64,000 bases of DNA from an uncultured Thiocystis sp. (GTDB lineage: Bacteria; Pseudomonadota; Gammaproteobacteria; Chromatiales; Chromatiaceae). Positions within the stretch are counted from its first letter, which is position 1. Each line of letters begins with the position of its first letter. The notes under the pieces were generated by a model. It made no database searches, was not told the origin of the DNA, and worked only from the letters and a program-made list of their open reading frames with translations. The translations under genes and the position numbers were made by a program. Of the stretch, positions 53,362 through 61,152 are shown in pieces. The DNA lies in contig NZ_CAIPNF010000063.1 of NCBI RefSeq assembly GCF_903866365.1, positions 1-64,000 of the forward strand, written 5' to 3'.

Positions 53362-54426
53362 TCAGCGTCTTGGCATCCGATAGGGGAGCAGGTGCTGCAC
53401 CCAACCCGAGCGAAAGCGGTCCAGGGACAGGCTCTCATGAACGGCTTCGACTGGCCGGCCCAGTAATTGGGAAGAGATCACGGAGCGGGAGTAGAAGGGC
53501 GTGTCCTCAAGCGTCTTGACGACGCGCGGCGGCCGGCCAGGATCCGCCTGACTGCCACGCGCGACCCGCCAGATTGGCGTCCGGGGCAGACGATGGTTCG
53601 GCGGCGGTTCGAATTCGCTGATCGTCCCGTCGGCCCCGAAATGAAGCGCAAGCGACAGGGGTTGGTCATTGCGCCGATCGACGTTGTAGAGGATCGCACT
53701 CTCCTCGCCCATCCCCGCCCGCGACCAATCCCAGTAGACAAAGGCGTCTTCCAGTGGCTCATCGCCCCAATTGCGGTCGAAATAGGCGTGCCCGGTCCAG
53801 CGGATCTTCGGGCGTTCGAGTTCGACCTCCACGCGCGCGCTCGGTGCGATCGGGCGCCAGCGATGCCGCCCCTGGCTGTCGAGGGTAAAGCTGCGTTCGT
53901 TCACGAAGGTTGGCGTCAGATGGATCTTGCCGCGCACACGCTGCGGGATGGGCGTGCCGATCTCGTCAAGCTGGATGGTCAGCGACTGATCCGCATTCCA
54001 ATGTATCGAACTGGGTCCGATCTTCAATGCCGCGGCATCCTGCGACACGGCACCGGCCCGGCGTTCGGTCATGGTCCAGCGGCGCTCCTCGCCGTAGAGA
54101 CAGACATTCATCGAGCAGTAGTCATGCGGATCATCCTGACCACGGCGGCGACCCTTGAAATAATAGGGCGAGAACACGCTGCCGATGAACGCAATCAGGG
54201 TCAGGCCATGGCGGCCATCGTCGCTCAGCGCGTCGACATACCACCAGGCATAGCCGCGCGGCGGTACGGTCAGGTCGAAGTCAGGTCCGCCAGGAGAGCC
54301 TCCGCCGCCAGGCGCCCCGAGATGGCCGCCATCGGCAGCCCCGGCCCCGGATGCACGCTGCCCCCCGCCAGATACAGCCCCGGCACCTTGCTGCGCGCCC
54401 CCGAGCGACTGAACGGCCCCCGCCAT
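53362..54426 (-). CDS. crtC: acyclic carotenoid 1,2-hydratase
   Basis: CrtC adds water across the psi end of acyclic carotenoids (neurosporene or lycopene) in the spirilloxanthin/okenone group of pathways. The protein shows GYAWWYVDALSDDGRHGLTL, IAFIGSVFSPYY and GHAYFDRNWGDEPLEDAFVY. Homology begins near 54290, inside the 3' end of crtD, without a good start codon there. The listed start (ATG 54426) is the first reasonable one upstream but adds a non-homologous segment. The true start is therefore uncertain. The two genes overlap by at least 20 bases. Confidence 0.82.
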   Translation of the reverse strand: MAGAVQSLGGAQQGAGAVSGGGQRASGAGAADGGHLGAPGGGGSPGGPDFDLTVPPRGYAWWYVDALSDDGRHGLTLIAFIGSVFSPYYFKGRRRGQDDPHDYCSMNVCLYGEERRWTMTERRAGAVSQDAAALKIGPSSIHWNADQSLTIQLDEIGTPIPQRVRGKIHLTPTFVNERSFTLDSQGRHRWRPIAPSARVEVELERPKIRWTGHAYFDRNWGDEPLEDAFVYWDWSRAGMGEESAILYNVDRRNDQPLSLALHFGADGTISEFEPPPNHRLPRTPIWRVARGSQADPGRPPRVVKTLEDTPFYSRSVISSQLLGRPVEAVHESLSLDRFRSGWVQHLLPYRMPRR

Positions 54427-55757
54427 CCGTGCGATGTTCGCCCGTACAGCGCTCCACCGGTGCCCGGAAACAGACGCTCGAAGTCCAGCGGGGTCGTCCT
54501 GACCAGATTGCCCGGATGCCTGTCGACCCGCAGGCCACAGCGTGCCAGCAGTGTGAATGTCTGCTCCTCGCATTGATCGATCTCTCTCGCTTGAAGGGGA
54601 TTGGTATCGCCGCGTGCCGGCGCATTGACCAGGCACATCAGCCGCTCGGGACCAGCTCCGGCCGCCTCGCCCAAATCGTCGCGGTCCTGGGCGCAGACAT
54701 AGACGGTGGGTTCGTCCGGAAGCCGGCCATGTTTGAAAATCGCGTTGAACTCAGCCGGGTAATCACGGCAAAAAAACACATTGTGGCGCACCAGCGGAAA
54801 GCCCGCCGTAGCCGCGTTCAGACTCCATGTCATCGCCGACAGCGAGCGTGCGGAAACGGGACGAGGAAGCACCGCGCGTTTGGCCGAAGCGCCCAGGAGC
54901 CCAGCCGCGAGCGCGGCCGAGTCGGCATTGCAGACGACGGCATCGGCGGCAAACCGCTCGCCATTGTCCAGCAGGACACCACTGACGCGACCGCGGTCGA
55001 TCAGGATTTCGCTGACGCCAACGCCATAGTGAAACTCAACGCCGCGCCGGGATGCCAGCGATGCCACCGCCTCGGGTAAACGCTGGATGCCGCCGTCCAC
55101 CATCCAGACACCGCCCTGCTCAACATGAGCGACGATCCCGAGCGTCGGCGGCGCCAGAAAGGGCGACGAGCCAACATAGGTGGCATAACGACCAAACAAC
55201 TGGCGCAGGCGGGGGTCGGGAAAGAAACGGCCCAGATCACGCCACAGCGTCGAATAGGGTTTCAGTCTAGCAACATTGAGCAAACCCGAGTCCAGAACCA
55301 GCGATAGCGGCGTCGGACGGCCTTCATAGATGAAGGCATGCTCCAGCGTGCGATACATGTCCGCCGCGCGACCGCAGAAATCGCGAAACAGCCGCGCCTG
55401 GACGACACCGGAAAAATCGCCGATCGACTCGACCGAACGCTCGACATCCGCATAGAGATCCAGGCGTTCATGCTCGCTCCAGGCGTGTCGCGCGAGGATC
55501 TCAGCCGGTCGCAACCGAAGGTGGTTCGCGAGCGACTCGCCCGCGTGAGCGAAAAGCTCCTCGAAGACTGAACGCATGGTCAACACAGTCGGACCGGAGT
55601 CGATGCGCGCCTGATCAATCGTCAGTTCGCGGACCTTGCCCCCGACCGTTTCCCGCGTTTCCACGAGCGTGACCTTCAGTCCGCCGGACGCCAGGCGCAA
55701 CGCCGCCGCCAGTCCGCCCATCCCCGCGCCAATCACAACCACTCGTTTTTCAGGCAT
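54270..55757 (-). CDS. crtD: CrtD-type carotenoid desaturase
   Basis: This 495-residue FAD protein of the CrtI/CrtD family has the dinucleotide motif VVVIGAGMGGLAAALRLA, then GPTVLTMRSVFEELF and YATYVGSSPFLAPPTLG. The conserved C-terminal FAD block reads LYLAGGSVHPGPGLPMAAIS. CrtD introduces the 3,4 double bond. In okenone-making Thiodictyon two paralogues of this family (CruO and CruS) instead act as ketolases, so the exact reaction here is not settled. I start at the ATG at 55757. It is followed by crtC in the same frame run. Confidence 0.85.
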   Translation of the reverse strand: MPEKRVVVIGAGMGGLAAALRLASGGLKVTLVETRETVGGKVRELTIDQARIDSGPTVLTMRSVFEELFAHAGESLANHLRLRPAEILARHAWSEHERLDLYADVERSVESIGDFSGVVQARLFRDFCGRAADMYRTLEHAFIYEGRPTPLSLVLDSGLLNVARLKPYSTLWRDLGRFFPDPRLRQLFGRYATYVGSSPFLAPPTLGIVAHVEQGGVWMVDGGIQRLPEAVASLASRRGVEFHYGVGVSEILIDRGRVSGVLLDNGERFAADAVVCNADSAALAAGLLGASAKRAVLPRPVSARSLSAMTWSLNAATAGFPLVRHNVFFCRDYPAEFNAIFKHGRLPDEPTVYVCAQDRDDLGEAAGAGPERLMCLVNAPARGDTNPLQAREIDQCEEQTFTLLARCGLRVDRHPGNLVRTTPLDFERLFPGTGGALYGRTSHGWRGPFSRSGARSKVPGLYLAGGSVHPGPGLPMAAISGRLAAEALLADLTST

Positions 55758-55910
55758 ATGCATAACTCCGTGACGGCACAGCACCCCCAAATACTCCAGC
55801 GTCAGAGCGGACCAACGCTGGAGAGGGCGGTTCCATCGCTTGATAACACGGAGTCAGGACAGGCGATCGCATGAAAGATAGAGAAATCCTGTTGGCGCCG
55901 AGACTTCTTC

Positions 55911-57398
55911 TTATCCGAACTGAGTCAAGAGCGTGGTCGCCGCGATGCGCCCCGAGATCGCTGCCATCGGGATGCCCGGCCCTGGATGGACGCTGCCGCC
56001 GGCCAGATACAGCCCCGGAATTTTGCTCGTGTTGCCCGGTCGATCGAAGGAGCCAAACAAACCATGTGTCACCCGCCCAAACACCGCGCCACCAGACGCG
56101 GGATAGGCTTTCTCGAAATAGGCGGGGGTCGTCACGGCAACCTCCTCGCTCTCTTCCAGGGTGAGTCCGCAGTGTGCCAGCAGGGACATGACACGCGCCT
56201 CGCAGCGCCGAATCTCTTGTTCGGAAATGGTCTGCGTGTCACCACGGGCCGGCGCATTGACCATCACCAGCAGACGCTCGGGCTCCACTGGCTCGGGAGC
56301 ATTGGGGTTGCCGCGATCCTGAGCGCAGATATAGACGGTCGGATCGATGGGCAGCCGCAGTTCGTCGAAGATCGCCTTGAATTCCGGCGCGTAATCGGGG
56401 GGAAAGAAAACATTGTGGTATTGCATCGGAAAGCCCGCAGGCTTTGCAAGCAAATTCCACGTCACCACTGAGTGCGAGCGTTTGCTCGGTGGGATGCGGG
56501 GAACCGCCTTTTTCACCCCATCGCCGAACAGGCCCTCGCCGATCGCGGAGGCGTCGGCGTTGTAAATCACCGCGTCGGCCGGAAGGCGCTCGCCGCCTTC
56601 CAGTCGGATGCCAGCGGCTCGCCCGCCTTCGACGAGGATCTCGGAAACCTGCTCGCCATAACGCAGCGTGACGCCCTTCTCCTCGGCGAGGGCCGCGAGC
56701 GCTTCCGGTAGCCGGTGAATACCGCCGTCGACCGCGTAAACGCCGCGGCTCTCGACATCGGCGACCAGCATCAGCGTGGCTGGCGCCAGATAGGGTGACG
56801 CGCCGACATAGGTCGAATAGCGGCCAAACAGTTGACGCAGACGCTGATCCTTGAAGTAACCGCCGAGGGCCTGCCAGAGGGTGAAGACCGCCTTGATCCG
56901 CGTCAGCTCACCGATGCCGCTCCAACCGAAGCGACCAAAGATGGAGAGCGGTGTCGGTTGCGTCGAACGGATGAAGGGGCCTTCGAGTGCGTTGAAGACC
57001 CGCTTCGCGTGCTGCGTGAAGCGACGGTAGCCATCCGCCTCGGCAGGGCCGGCGAATGCCGCGATCGCCTCGGCCGAGCGCTCCTGATCGGCGAACAGAT
57101 CTAGCCGCTCATCCAGGCTCCAGGCATGGCGGGCGAGAATTTCAGCCTTATGCAGCGTGACGCGCTCGGTCAGGGACGCGCCAGCCTCCGCGAAAATCTC
57201 CTCGAACACCCATGGCATGGTTAAGACGGTGGGGCCGGTATAGAAGCTCTGTTCGCCCACATGCTGCTCGCGCAGCTTGCCGCCCGGACGATGGCCACGC
57301 TCCACGACAGTGACGTCAAAGCCATTGATTGCCAGCTTCAGGGCCGCGCTTAAGCCGCCCATGCCTGCTCCGATCACGAGGATACGCTTGTTCCGCAT
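55911..57398 (-). CDS. second CrtD-family FAD carotenoid enzyme
   Basis: This 495-residue paralogue of the next gene has RILVIGAGMGGLSAALKLA, GPTVLTMPWVFEEIFAEAGA, GRYSTYVGASPYLAPATLM and LYLAGGSVHPGPGIPMAAIS. Two adjacent CrtD-like genes are not the norm for spirilloxanthin makers. In okenone makers the two are CruS (desaturase/2-ketolase) and CruO (4-ketolase). This gene could be either one, or a normal CrtD with the neighbour being the variant. I start at the ATG at 57398. A longer frame reaches the operator site at 57500, which argues against it. Confidence 0.82.
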   Translation of the reverse strand: MRNKRILVIGAGMGGLSAALKLAINGFDVTVVERGHRPGGKLREQHVGEQSFYTGPTVLTMPWVFEEIFAEAGASLTERVTLHKAEILARHAWSLDERLDLFADQERSAEAIAAFAGPAEADGYRRFTQHAKRVFNALEGPFIRSTQPTPLSIFGRFGWSGIGELTRIKAVFTLWQALGGYFKDQRLRQLFGRYSTYVGASPYLAPATLMLVADVESRGVYAVDGGIHRLPEALAALAEEKGVTLRYGEQVSEILVEGGRAAGIRLEGGERLPADAVIYNADASAIGEGLFGDGVKKAVPRIPPSKRSHSVVTWNLLAKPAGFPMQYHNVFFPPDYAPEFKAIFDELRLPIDPTVYICAQDRGNPNAPEPVEPERLLVMVNAPARGDTQTISEQEIRRCEARVMSLLAHCGLTLEESEEVAVTTPAYFEKAYPASGGAVFGRVTHGLFGSFDRPGNTSKIPGLYLAGGSVHPGPGIPMAAISGRIAATTLLTQFG

Positions 57399-57499
57399 GC
57401 GCTTGCCTTGCCTGCTCAAAATGAATTGAATGGAATGCCCGTCTGGATCTTTAGCATGGCGCTGCCTTGCCAGATCAGTGTCAATTGAGTTCAAATGAT

Positions 57500-57517
57500 T
57501 GTCCAGTTCACTGGACA
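57500..57517. promoter_or_regulatory. TGT-N12-ACA palindrome upstream of the crt block
   Basis: The 18 bases are TGTCCAGTTCACTGGACA, a near-perfect palindrome. It lies between the leftward crtD-like gene and the rightward 57628 gene, so it could control both. It matches the PpsR/CrtJ consensus. Confidence 0.6.
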
Positions 57518-57627
57518 TTCGACCCCGTGAAGTCTACATGACAGACGCCGGCTTGCACAGCCGGGAGCCCCCCGTCTTCCGCGCGGCCTGTCGGCATCAT
57601 TACGATCATTAGAGAGAGGAAGTATCG

Positions 57628-58032
57628 TTGAACTACGCAGCAAGAAGTATCTGGCCCGAAAAGTCCTCCGCCTGGGAGTATTTAGGCGCGGCGGAAAGCA
57701 TTGAGGATTTCGCCTTGATGTACGCCACCGACAAGACGCTTGCGGTTGGCACCGAGTTCGTGGTCATCGAAAAGGCCGGCGCCGATTCGGACATTCAGTT
57801 TTTCAAGGTCAGCCGCGCCGAGCCCTACGCCTTGATCCCCGCCTCCCCGCGCGTCGAGAGCGCCGCCACGCCGGACGACCCTCAGCAGCCCGCGCCAAAG
57901 GAGCAGAGCATTAGTGAGGTCTGGTACGCCATGTTCCATCATTTCCTGTTTTTCGGCAAAGCCACAGCGACGGCGTTTATCCTGTTCCTCGCCTTGATTT
58001 TTATCGCGAAATGGGGCTTTAACGCCTGGTGA
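57628..58032 (+). CDS. hypothetical membrane protein between crt and puc
   Basis: This 134-residue protein has a soluble N-terminal part of about 95 residues (SAWEYLGAAESIEDFALMYA, then FVVIEKAGADSDIQFFKV) and one membrane helix near the C-terminus (FLFFGKATATAFILFLALIF). I recognise no family. The start is a TTG at 57628 with AGAGAGAGGA just upstream. Its place beside a TGT-N12-ACA site and the puc genes suggests a role in antenna assembly or pigment handling, as yet unproven. Confidence 0.65.
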   Translation: MNYAARSIWPEKSSAWEYLGAAESIEDFALMYATDKTLAVGTEFVVIEKAGADSDIQFFKVSRAEPYALIPASPRVESAATPDDPQQPAPKEQSISEVWYAMFHHFLFFGKATATAFILFLALIFIAKWGFNAW

Positions 58033-58065
58033 GAAGGCGCCCGCGGCAGCCTTTGCCAGCACCAC

Positions 58066-58109
58066 TGTAAATAAATCTTGACACAGGCGATTGTCAGGCT
58101 AGACTAACA
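58066..58109 (+). promoter_or_regulatory. puc promoter P1 with two TGT-N12-ACA sites
   Basis: The first site (58066-58083) covers TTGACA (58078-58083, -35). The second (58092-58109) covers TAGACT (58100-58105, -10), with a 16-base spacer between the boxes. The two palindromes begin 26 bases apart, so two repressor dimers could bind side by side over the whole promoter. Confidence 0.75.
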
Positions 58110-58244
58110 CTCGTGCATTGCTGCTGGGTCGAGTCCCGCGAAGGGTTAAATGACAACACCAGCTCAACAGCAAGCCTCGTTACGCATCCCCTGACAACCT
58201 AATCGATAGGGTGCGTGTCACTTACAGCTAAAGAGGATAAGACA

Positions 58245-58391
58245 ATGGCAGAAATGTCGAAGAATCTGTCGGGCCTGACCGATCAGCAAGCAAAAGAATT
58301 CCATGAGCATTGGAAGCACGGCACCTGGAGCTGGGTCATGATCGCTTCAGTTGTACACGTCGTCACCTGGGTCTATCAGCCCTGGTTCTAA
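58245..58391 (+). CDS. pucB: LH2 beta polypeptide, unit 1
   Basis: This 48-residue LH2 beta protein reads NLSGLTDQQAKEFHEHWKHG at the N-terminus. It has one membrane helix with the B850-type histidine in VVHVVTWVYQPWF. It is identical in sequence to the beta protein of unit 4 (63022). AGAGG lies before the ATG. Confidence 0.93.
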   Translation: MAEMSKNLSGLTDQQAKEFHEHWKHGTWSWVMIASVVHVVTWVYQPWF

Positions 58392-58417
58392 GCTTATAAC
58401 CTACTAGGAGTTTTTCG

Positions 58418-58660
58418 ATGCAAGTACCTTATTTGTTAGCCGACCCGACCGTCACCGCTCCTAACCATCCTGAAGAGGATTGGAAAATCTGGACCGTGAT
58501 CAACCCAGCCACTTGGATGGTGCCTTTCTTCGGCATCCTGTTCATCCAGATGTGGATGATACACAGCTATGCCCTGTCGCTGCCGGGCTACGGCTTCAAG
58601 GATTCCGTGCGCGTTGCCGCGCCTGTCGCCGTCGTCGCTCCCGCGCCGTTGGCTCAGTAA
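58418..58660 (+). CDS. pucA: LH2 alpha polypeptide, unit 1
   Basis: This 80-residue alpha protein has N-H-P-E-E-D-W-K-I-W-T-V-I-N-P before the membrane helix. The ligand histidine is in MIHSYALSLPGY. The tail is rich in A, P and V. The protein differs from the unit-4 alpha at only two positions. It begins 26 bases after pucB and is preceded by TAGGAG. Confidence 0.93.
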   Translation: MQVPYLLADPTVTAPNHPEEDWKIWTVINPATWMVPFFGILFIQMWMIHSYALSLPGYGFKDSVRVAAPVAVVAPAPLAQ

Positions 58661-58676
58661 GGCATCGTAGGCTTTC

Positions 58677-58707
58677 GAGCGGTTCGGCAATCGTTGCTGC
58701 ACCGCTC
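58677..58707 (+). terminator. hairpin after pucBA unit 1
   Basis: GAGCGGT (58677-58683) pairs with ACCGCTC (58701-58707) around a 17-base loop. There is no strong T-run. It sits 17 bases after the pucA stop. Confidence 0.5.
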
Positions 58708-58904
58708 AGCTTCTCGTCTCTATCTGTTAGCGATCACTTGAACGATCGCTCACCAGCCGAACATTCCTCGCTGTTCTTCATCTGCGATTCCTTTGCCTCG
58801 AAATTTCCTGTGCCGCCTTATGCACCCATCGAAGCATCGCTTGTGCAATAGGGCGATCATCCGCCGCAATCAAACCATCTCCCTCGCACCAGCAGACGTC
58901 GCTA

Positions 58905-59013
58905 TTAAGCGATTTCCGAAAAAAAGCCTACCCGTTTGCACCATCCCTTCGTTCGTCTTTAACGACGGGAAAAAAGCTGCAAGCCGGCAGGCTGTTCGAC
59001 AAAAATCGCCTTA
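58905..59013. repeat. degenerate copy of the ATTTCC-end element
   Basis: TTAAGCGATTTCCG (from 58905) and ATCGCCTTA (to 59013) look like the outer ends of the MITE-like elements at 8411 and 25436. The inner GGACAGG pair is missing. The right end again abuts the stop of a leftward gene. Confidence 0.35.
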
Positions 59014-59018
59014 CCCCG

Positions 59019-59207
59019 TTACTTCCCAGTGGTATCGATATTCATCGGGACATAGCTCGGGCACCAACGCAGATACGCGGTACCAACTAGTACCAGACCG
59101 ATCAGCCCCAGCAGGTTATGATCGATAAGGCCCCACAGCGCGATCGCTACGCCAGCAACGAAACGGATATTGCGGTCAGTGTCGCCAATGTTTTTAGTCA
59201 TGTTCAT
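59019..59207 (-). CDS. DUF2892 (YgaP-like) small membrane protein
   Basis: This 62-residue protein has two short membrane helices (FVAGVAIALWGLIDHNL and LGLIGLVLVGTAYLRWC). It begins N-I-G-D-T-D-R-N-I-R-F, the DUF2892 pattern. Relatives are often fused to rhodanese or linked with sulfur transfer. It is inserted on the opposite strand between puc units 1 and 2. Confidence 0.8.
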   Translation of the reverse strand: MNMTKNIGDTDRNIRFVAGVAIALWGLIDHNLLGLIGLVLVGTAYLRWCPSYVPMNIDTTGK

Positions 59208-59303
59208 GTCGAAACCCCTAATCTTTATGTCATGTTTGAACGAGCTACCCGATCGATACCATCAGGAGCCAGATGGGCTGGTGGAAAAAGTCCAGCATCC
59301 TTG

Positions 59304-59347
59304 TGTAAATAAATCTTGACACAGGATAGTGTCAGGTTAAACTAACA
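59304..59347 (+). promoter_or_regulatory. puc promoter P2 with two TGT-N12-ACA sites
   Basis: This is the same 44-base design as P1: TTGACA at 59316-59321 and TAAACT at 59338-59343, each covered by a TGT-N12-ACA palindrome (59304-59321 and 59330-59347). The -10 box is TAAACT in place of TAGACT. Confidence 0.75.
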
Positions 59348-59444
59348 CTCAAGGCATCGCAAGCAGACATGCATCATCGAACATGGCTAGCGAGCCCACA
59401 CTGGCCAGTACGGCCGATTCAATCTTCTACTGGAGGCATCTGCA

Positions 59445-59579
59445 ATGGCTAATCTGTCAGGTTTGACCGACGCGCAAGCGAAAGAATTCCACGAGCATTG
59501 GAAGCATGGCACTTGGAGCTGGGTGATGATCGCGTCTGCGGTCCATGTCGTCACCTGGATCTATCAGCCCTGGTTCTAA
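59445..59579 (+). CDS. pucB: LH2 beta polypeptide, unit 2
   Basis: This 44-residue beta protein starts M-A-N-L-S-G-L-T-D-A-Q-A-K-E-F-H. It has the same helix and ligands as unit 1, but lacks four N-terminal residues. It is identical to the unit-3 beta protein. TGGAGG precedes the start. Confidence 0.93.
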   Translation: MANLSGLTDAQAKEFHEHWKHGTWSWVMIASAVHVVTWIYQPWF

Positions 59580-59614
59580 GAACAACTTCAAGTTCAAATT
59601 TAAGGAGATATCCA

Positions 59615-59857
59615 ATGCAAGTTCCTGTTATGTTTGCCGATCCGAGCGTCGCAGCGCCTAACCATCCCGAAGAAGATTGGAAAATCTGGACCGTGATCAA
59701 CCCGGCCAACTGGATGGTGCCTTTCTTCGGCATCCTGTTCATCCAGATGTGGATGATACACAGCTATGCCCTGTCGCTTCCGGGCTATGGCTTCAAGGAT
59801 TCCGTGCGGGTTGCCGCTCCCGTCGCCATTGTCGCACCTGCGCAATTGGCAGAGTAA
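59615..59857 (+). CDS. pucA: LH2 alpha polypeptide, unit 2
   Basis: This 80-residue alpha protein starts MQVPVMFADPSVAAPNHPEE. The membrane part matches unit 3 and differs from unit 1 mainly in the N-terminal region. The tail ends VAAPVAIVAPAQLAE. AAGGAGATATCCA lies before the ATG. Confidence 0.93.
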   Translation: MQVPVMFADPSVAAPNHPEEDWKIWTVINPANWMVPFFGILFIQMWMIHSYALSLPGYGFKDSVRVAAPVAIVAPAQLAE

Positions 59858-59885
59858 TACCGCTAACGCGGCTTACCGAAAATGG

Positions 59886-59916
59886 ACGGCGCAATTGCCC
59901 TCGTGACATGCGCCGT
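59886..59916 (+). terminator. hairpin after pucBA unit 2
   Basis: ACGGCGCA (59886-59893) pairs with TGCGCCGT (59909-59916), 8 pairs around a 15-base loop. It lies 28 bases after the pucA stop. Confidence 0.5.
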
Positions 59917-60020
59917 GCTACATGGGATCGGGCACAGAAAGGAAGCGTGATTTGTCTTTTGGCCCACCGGTTGACGAGGATTCTTGGCAGCGGTTTGGCA
60001 CGAAAATCCTCAAATTTATA

Positions 60021-60064
60021 TGTAAATAAATCTTGACACAGGATATTGTCAGGCTAGACTAACA
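60021..60064 (+). promoter_or_regulatory. puc promoter P3 with two TGT-N12-ACA sites
   Basis: TTGACA (60033-60038) and TAGACT (60055-60060) are covered by palindromes at 60021-60038 and 60047-60064. The sequence is nearly the same as P1 across the whole 44 bases. Confidence 0.75.
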
Positions 60065-60182
60065 CTCAGGGCATCGCGATACGGATATTCACCTTCAAAC
60101 AGGCGAATCGTGCTGCGACATACTTCGCGAAGCCTACACAGGCCAGTAAGGCCACTAAATTCTACTTCTGGAGGCATCTGCA

Positions 60183-60317
60183 ATGGCTAATCTGTCAGGT
60201 TTGACCGACGCGCAAGCGAAAGAATTCCACGAGCATTGGAAGCATGGCACTTGGAGTTGGGTGATGATCGCGTCTGCGGTCCATGTCGTCACCTGGATCT
60301 ATCAGCCCTGGTTCTAA
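60183..60317 (+). CDS. pucB: LH2 beta polypeptide, unit 3
   Basis: This is the same 44-residue protein as in unit 2, with only silent changes. TGGAGG lies before the start. The near-identical leader and spacer show that units 2 and 3 arose by recent tandem duplication. Confidence 0.93.
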   Translation: MANLSGLTDAQAKEFHEHWKHGTWSWVMIASAVHVVTWIYQPWF

Positions 60318-60351
60318 GAACAACTTCAAATTCAAATTAAGGAGATATCCA

Positions 60352-60612
60352 ATGCAAGTTCCTGTCATGTTTGCCGATCCGAGCGTTGCAGCGCCTAACC
60401 ATCCTGAAGAAGATTGGAAAATCTGGACCGTGATCAACCCGGCCAACTGGATGGTGCCTTTCTTCGGCATCCTGTTCATCCAGATGTGGATGATACACAG
60501 CTATGCCCTGTCGCTGCCGGGCTATGGCTTCAAGGATTCCGTGCGCGTGAAGACCCCTGTCGCCGTGGCTGCACCTGCTCCTGTAGCAGCGCCTGCGGCT
60601 GTCGCTCAATAA
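60352..60612 (+). CDS. pucA: LH2 alpha polypeptide, unit 3
   Basis: This 86-residue alpha protein is identical to unit 2 through the helix. The tail is altered after S-V-R-V and extended to KTPVAVAAPAPVAAPAAVAQ. Length change in an A/P repeat suggests slippage. The ligand histidine and the L-S-L-P-G-Y-G-F block are kept. Confidence 0.93.
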   Translation: MQVPVMFADPSVAAPNHPEEDWKIWTVINPANWMVPFFGILFIQMWMIHSYALSLPGYGFKDSVRVKTPVAVAAPAPVAAPAAVAQ

Positions 60613-60686
60613 GCGACATCATTTGATGCACCAGTGTCCGGATTCATTGAATCCGTTACTCTAAGTATCGATGATCGAACGGATTT

Positions 60687-60718
60687 GGCCTCTTTTGATT
60701 CATGAATCAAAAGGGGCC
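60687..60718 (+). terminator. strong perfect palindrome after pucBA unit 3
   Basis: The core CTTTTGATTCATGAATCAAAAG (60692-60713) is a perfect palindrome flanked by GGCC arms, so it folds into a 16-bp stem with one T-G pair. An outer set (AACGGATTTGG against CCAAATCCGTT at 60755-60766) gives an alternative fold. It lies 75 bases after the pucA stop. Confidence 0.65.
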
Positions 60719-60766
60719 GAATCTGTTTTGTCTAGTCGGCACCAGAAACATCACGCCAAATCCGTT

Positions 60767-61152
60767 CAATCGCGACATGACACGAAGAGTCGCTCGCCGC
60801 ATACATAACCCGCTTACCTTCTGACTGATCGCCTGTCCCTCCCGCGCTGGATCATCGGATTCATCGTTCCGATCAAGACCTGCCACATCTTTCAGGACAC
60901 GTTACCGGCCATGGAGAACGAAGTCCGGTAGTTCTCAGTAAGAGTGCGCGTGCGTGCTGGTCGAGCAAAACAGCGACGGCGGTATACAAAGCACGTCCCA
61001 CCGCCGCCAAGCCTCGTTAAGTTGGTCCGAAGTTTTCCGGGCATCGCCTGAACGATCACGCTGTTCCAATCATTCTGGCGGATGCGGCTCGCAGGGTTAT
61101 GCTCAAACCGAGAATGAACGCCCCGCCTATGGGGGCGCCGGCGAAACGCGGT
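60767..61152. other. intergenic region between puc unit 3 and pucC
   Basis: Beyond the palindromes I see no gene or motif that I can support. The region separates a rightward unit from a leftward gene, so only the two 3' ends meet here. Confidence 0.5.

Noticed and set aside
58110-58150. tRNA T-arm-like text (GGGTCGAGTCCCGC) in the puc leader
   Set aside because: There is no anticodon or D arm around it, and the same text recurs in the copied leader of unit 4, so it is leader sequence.
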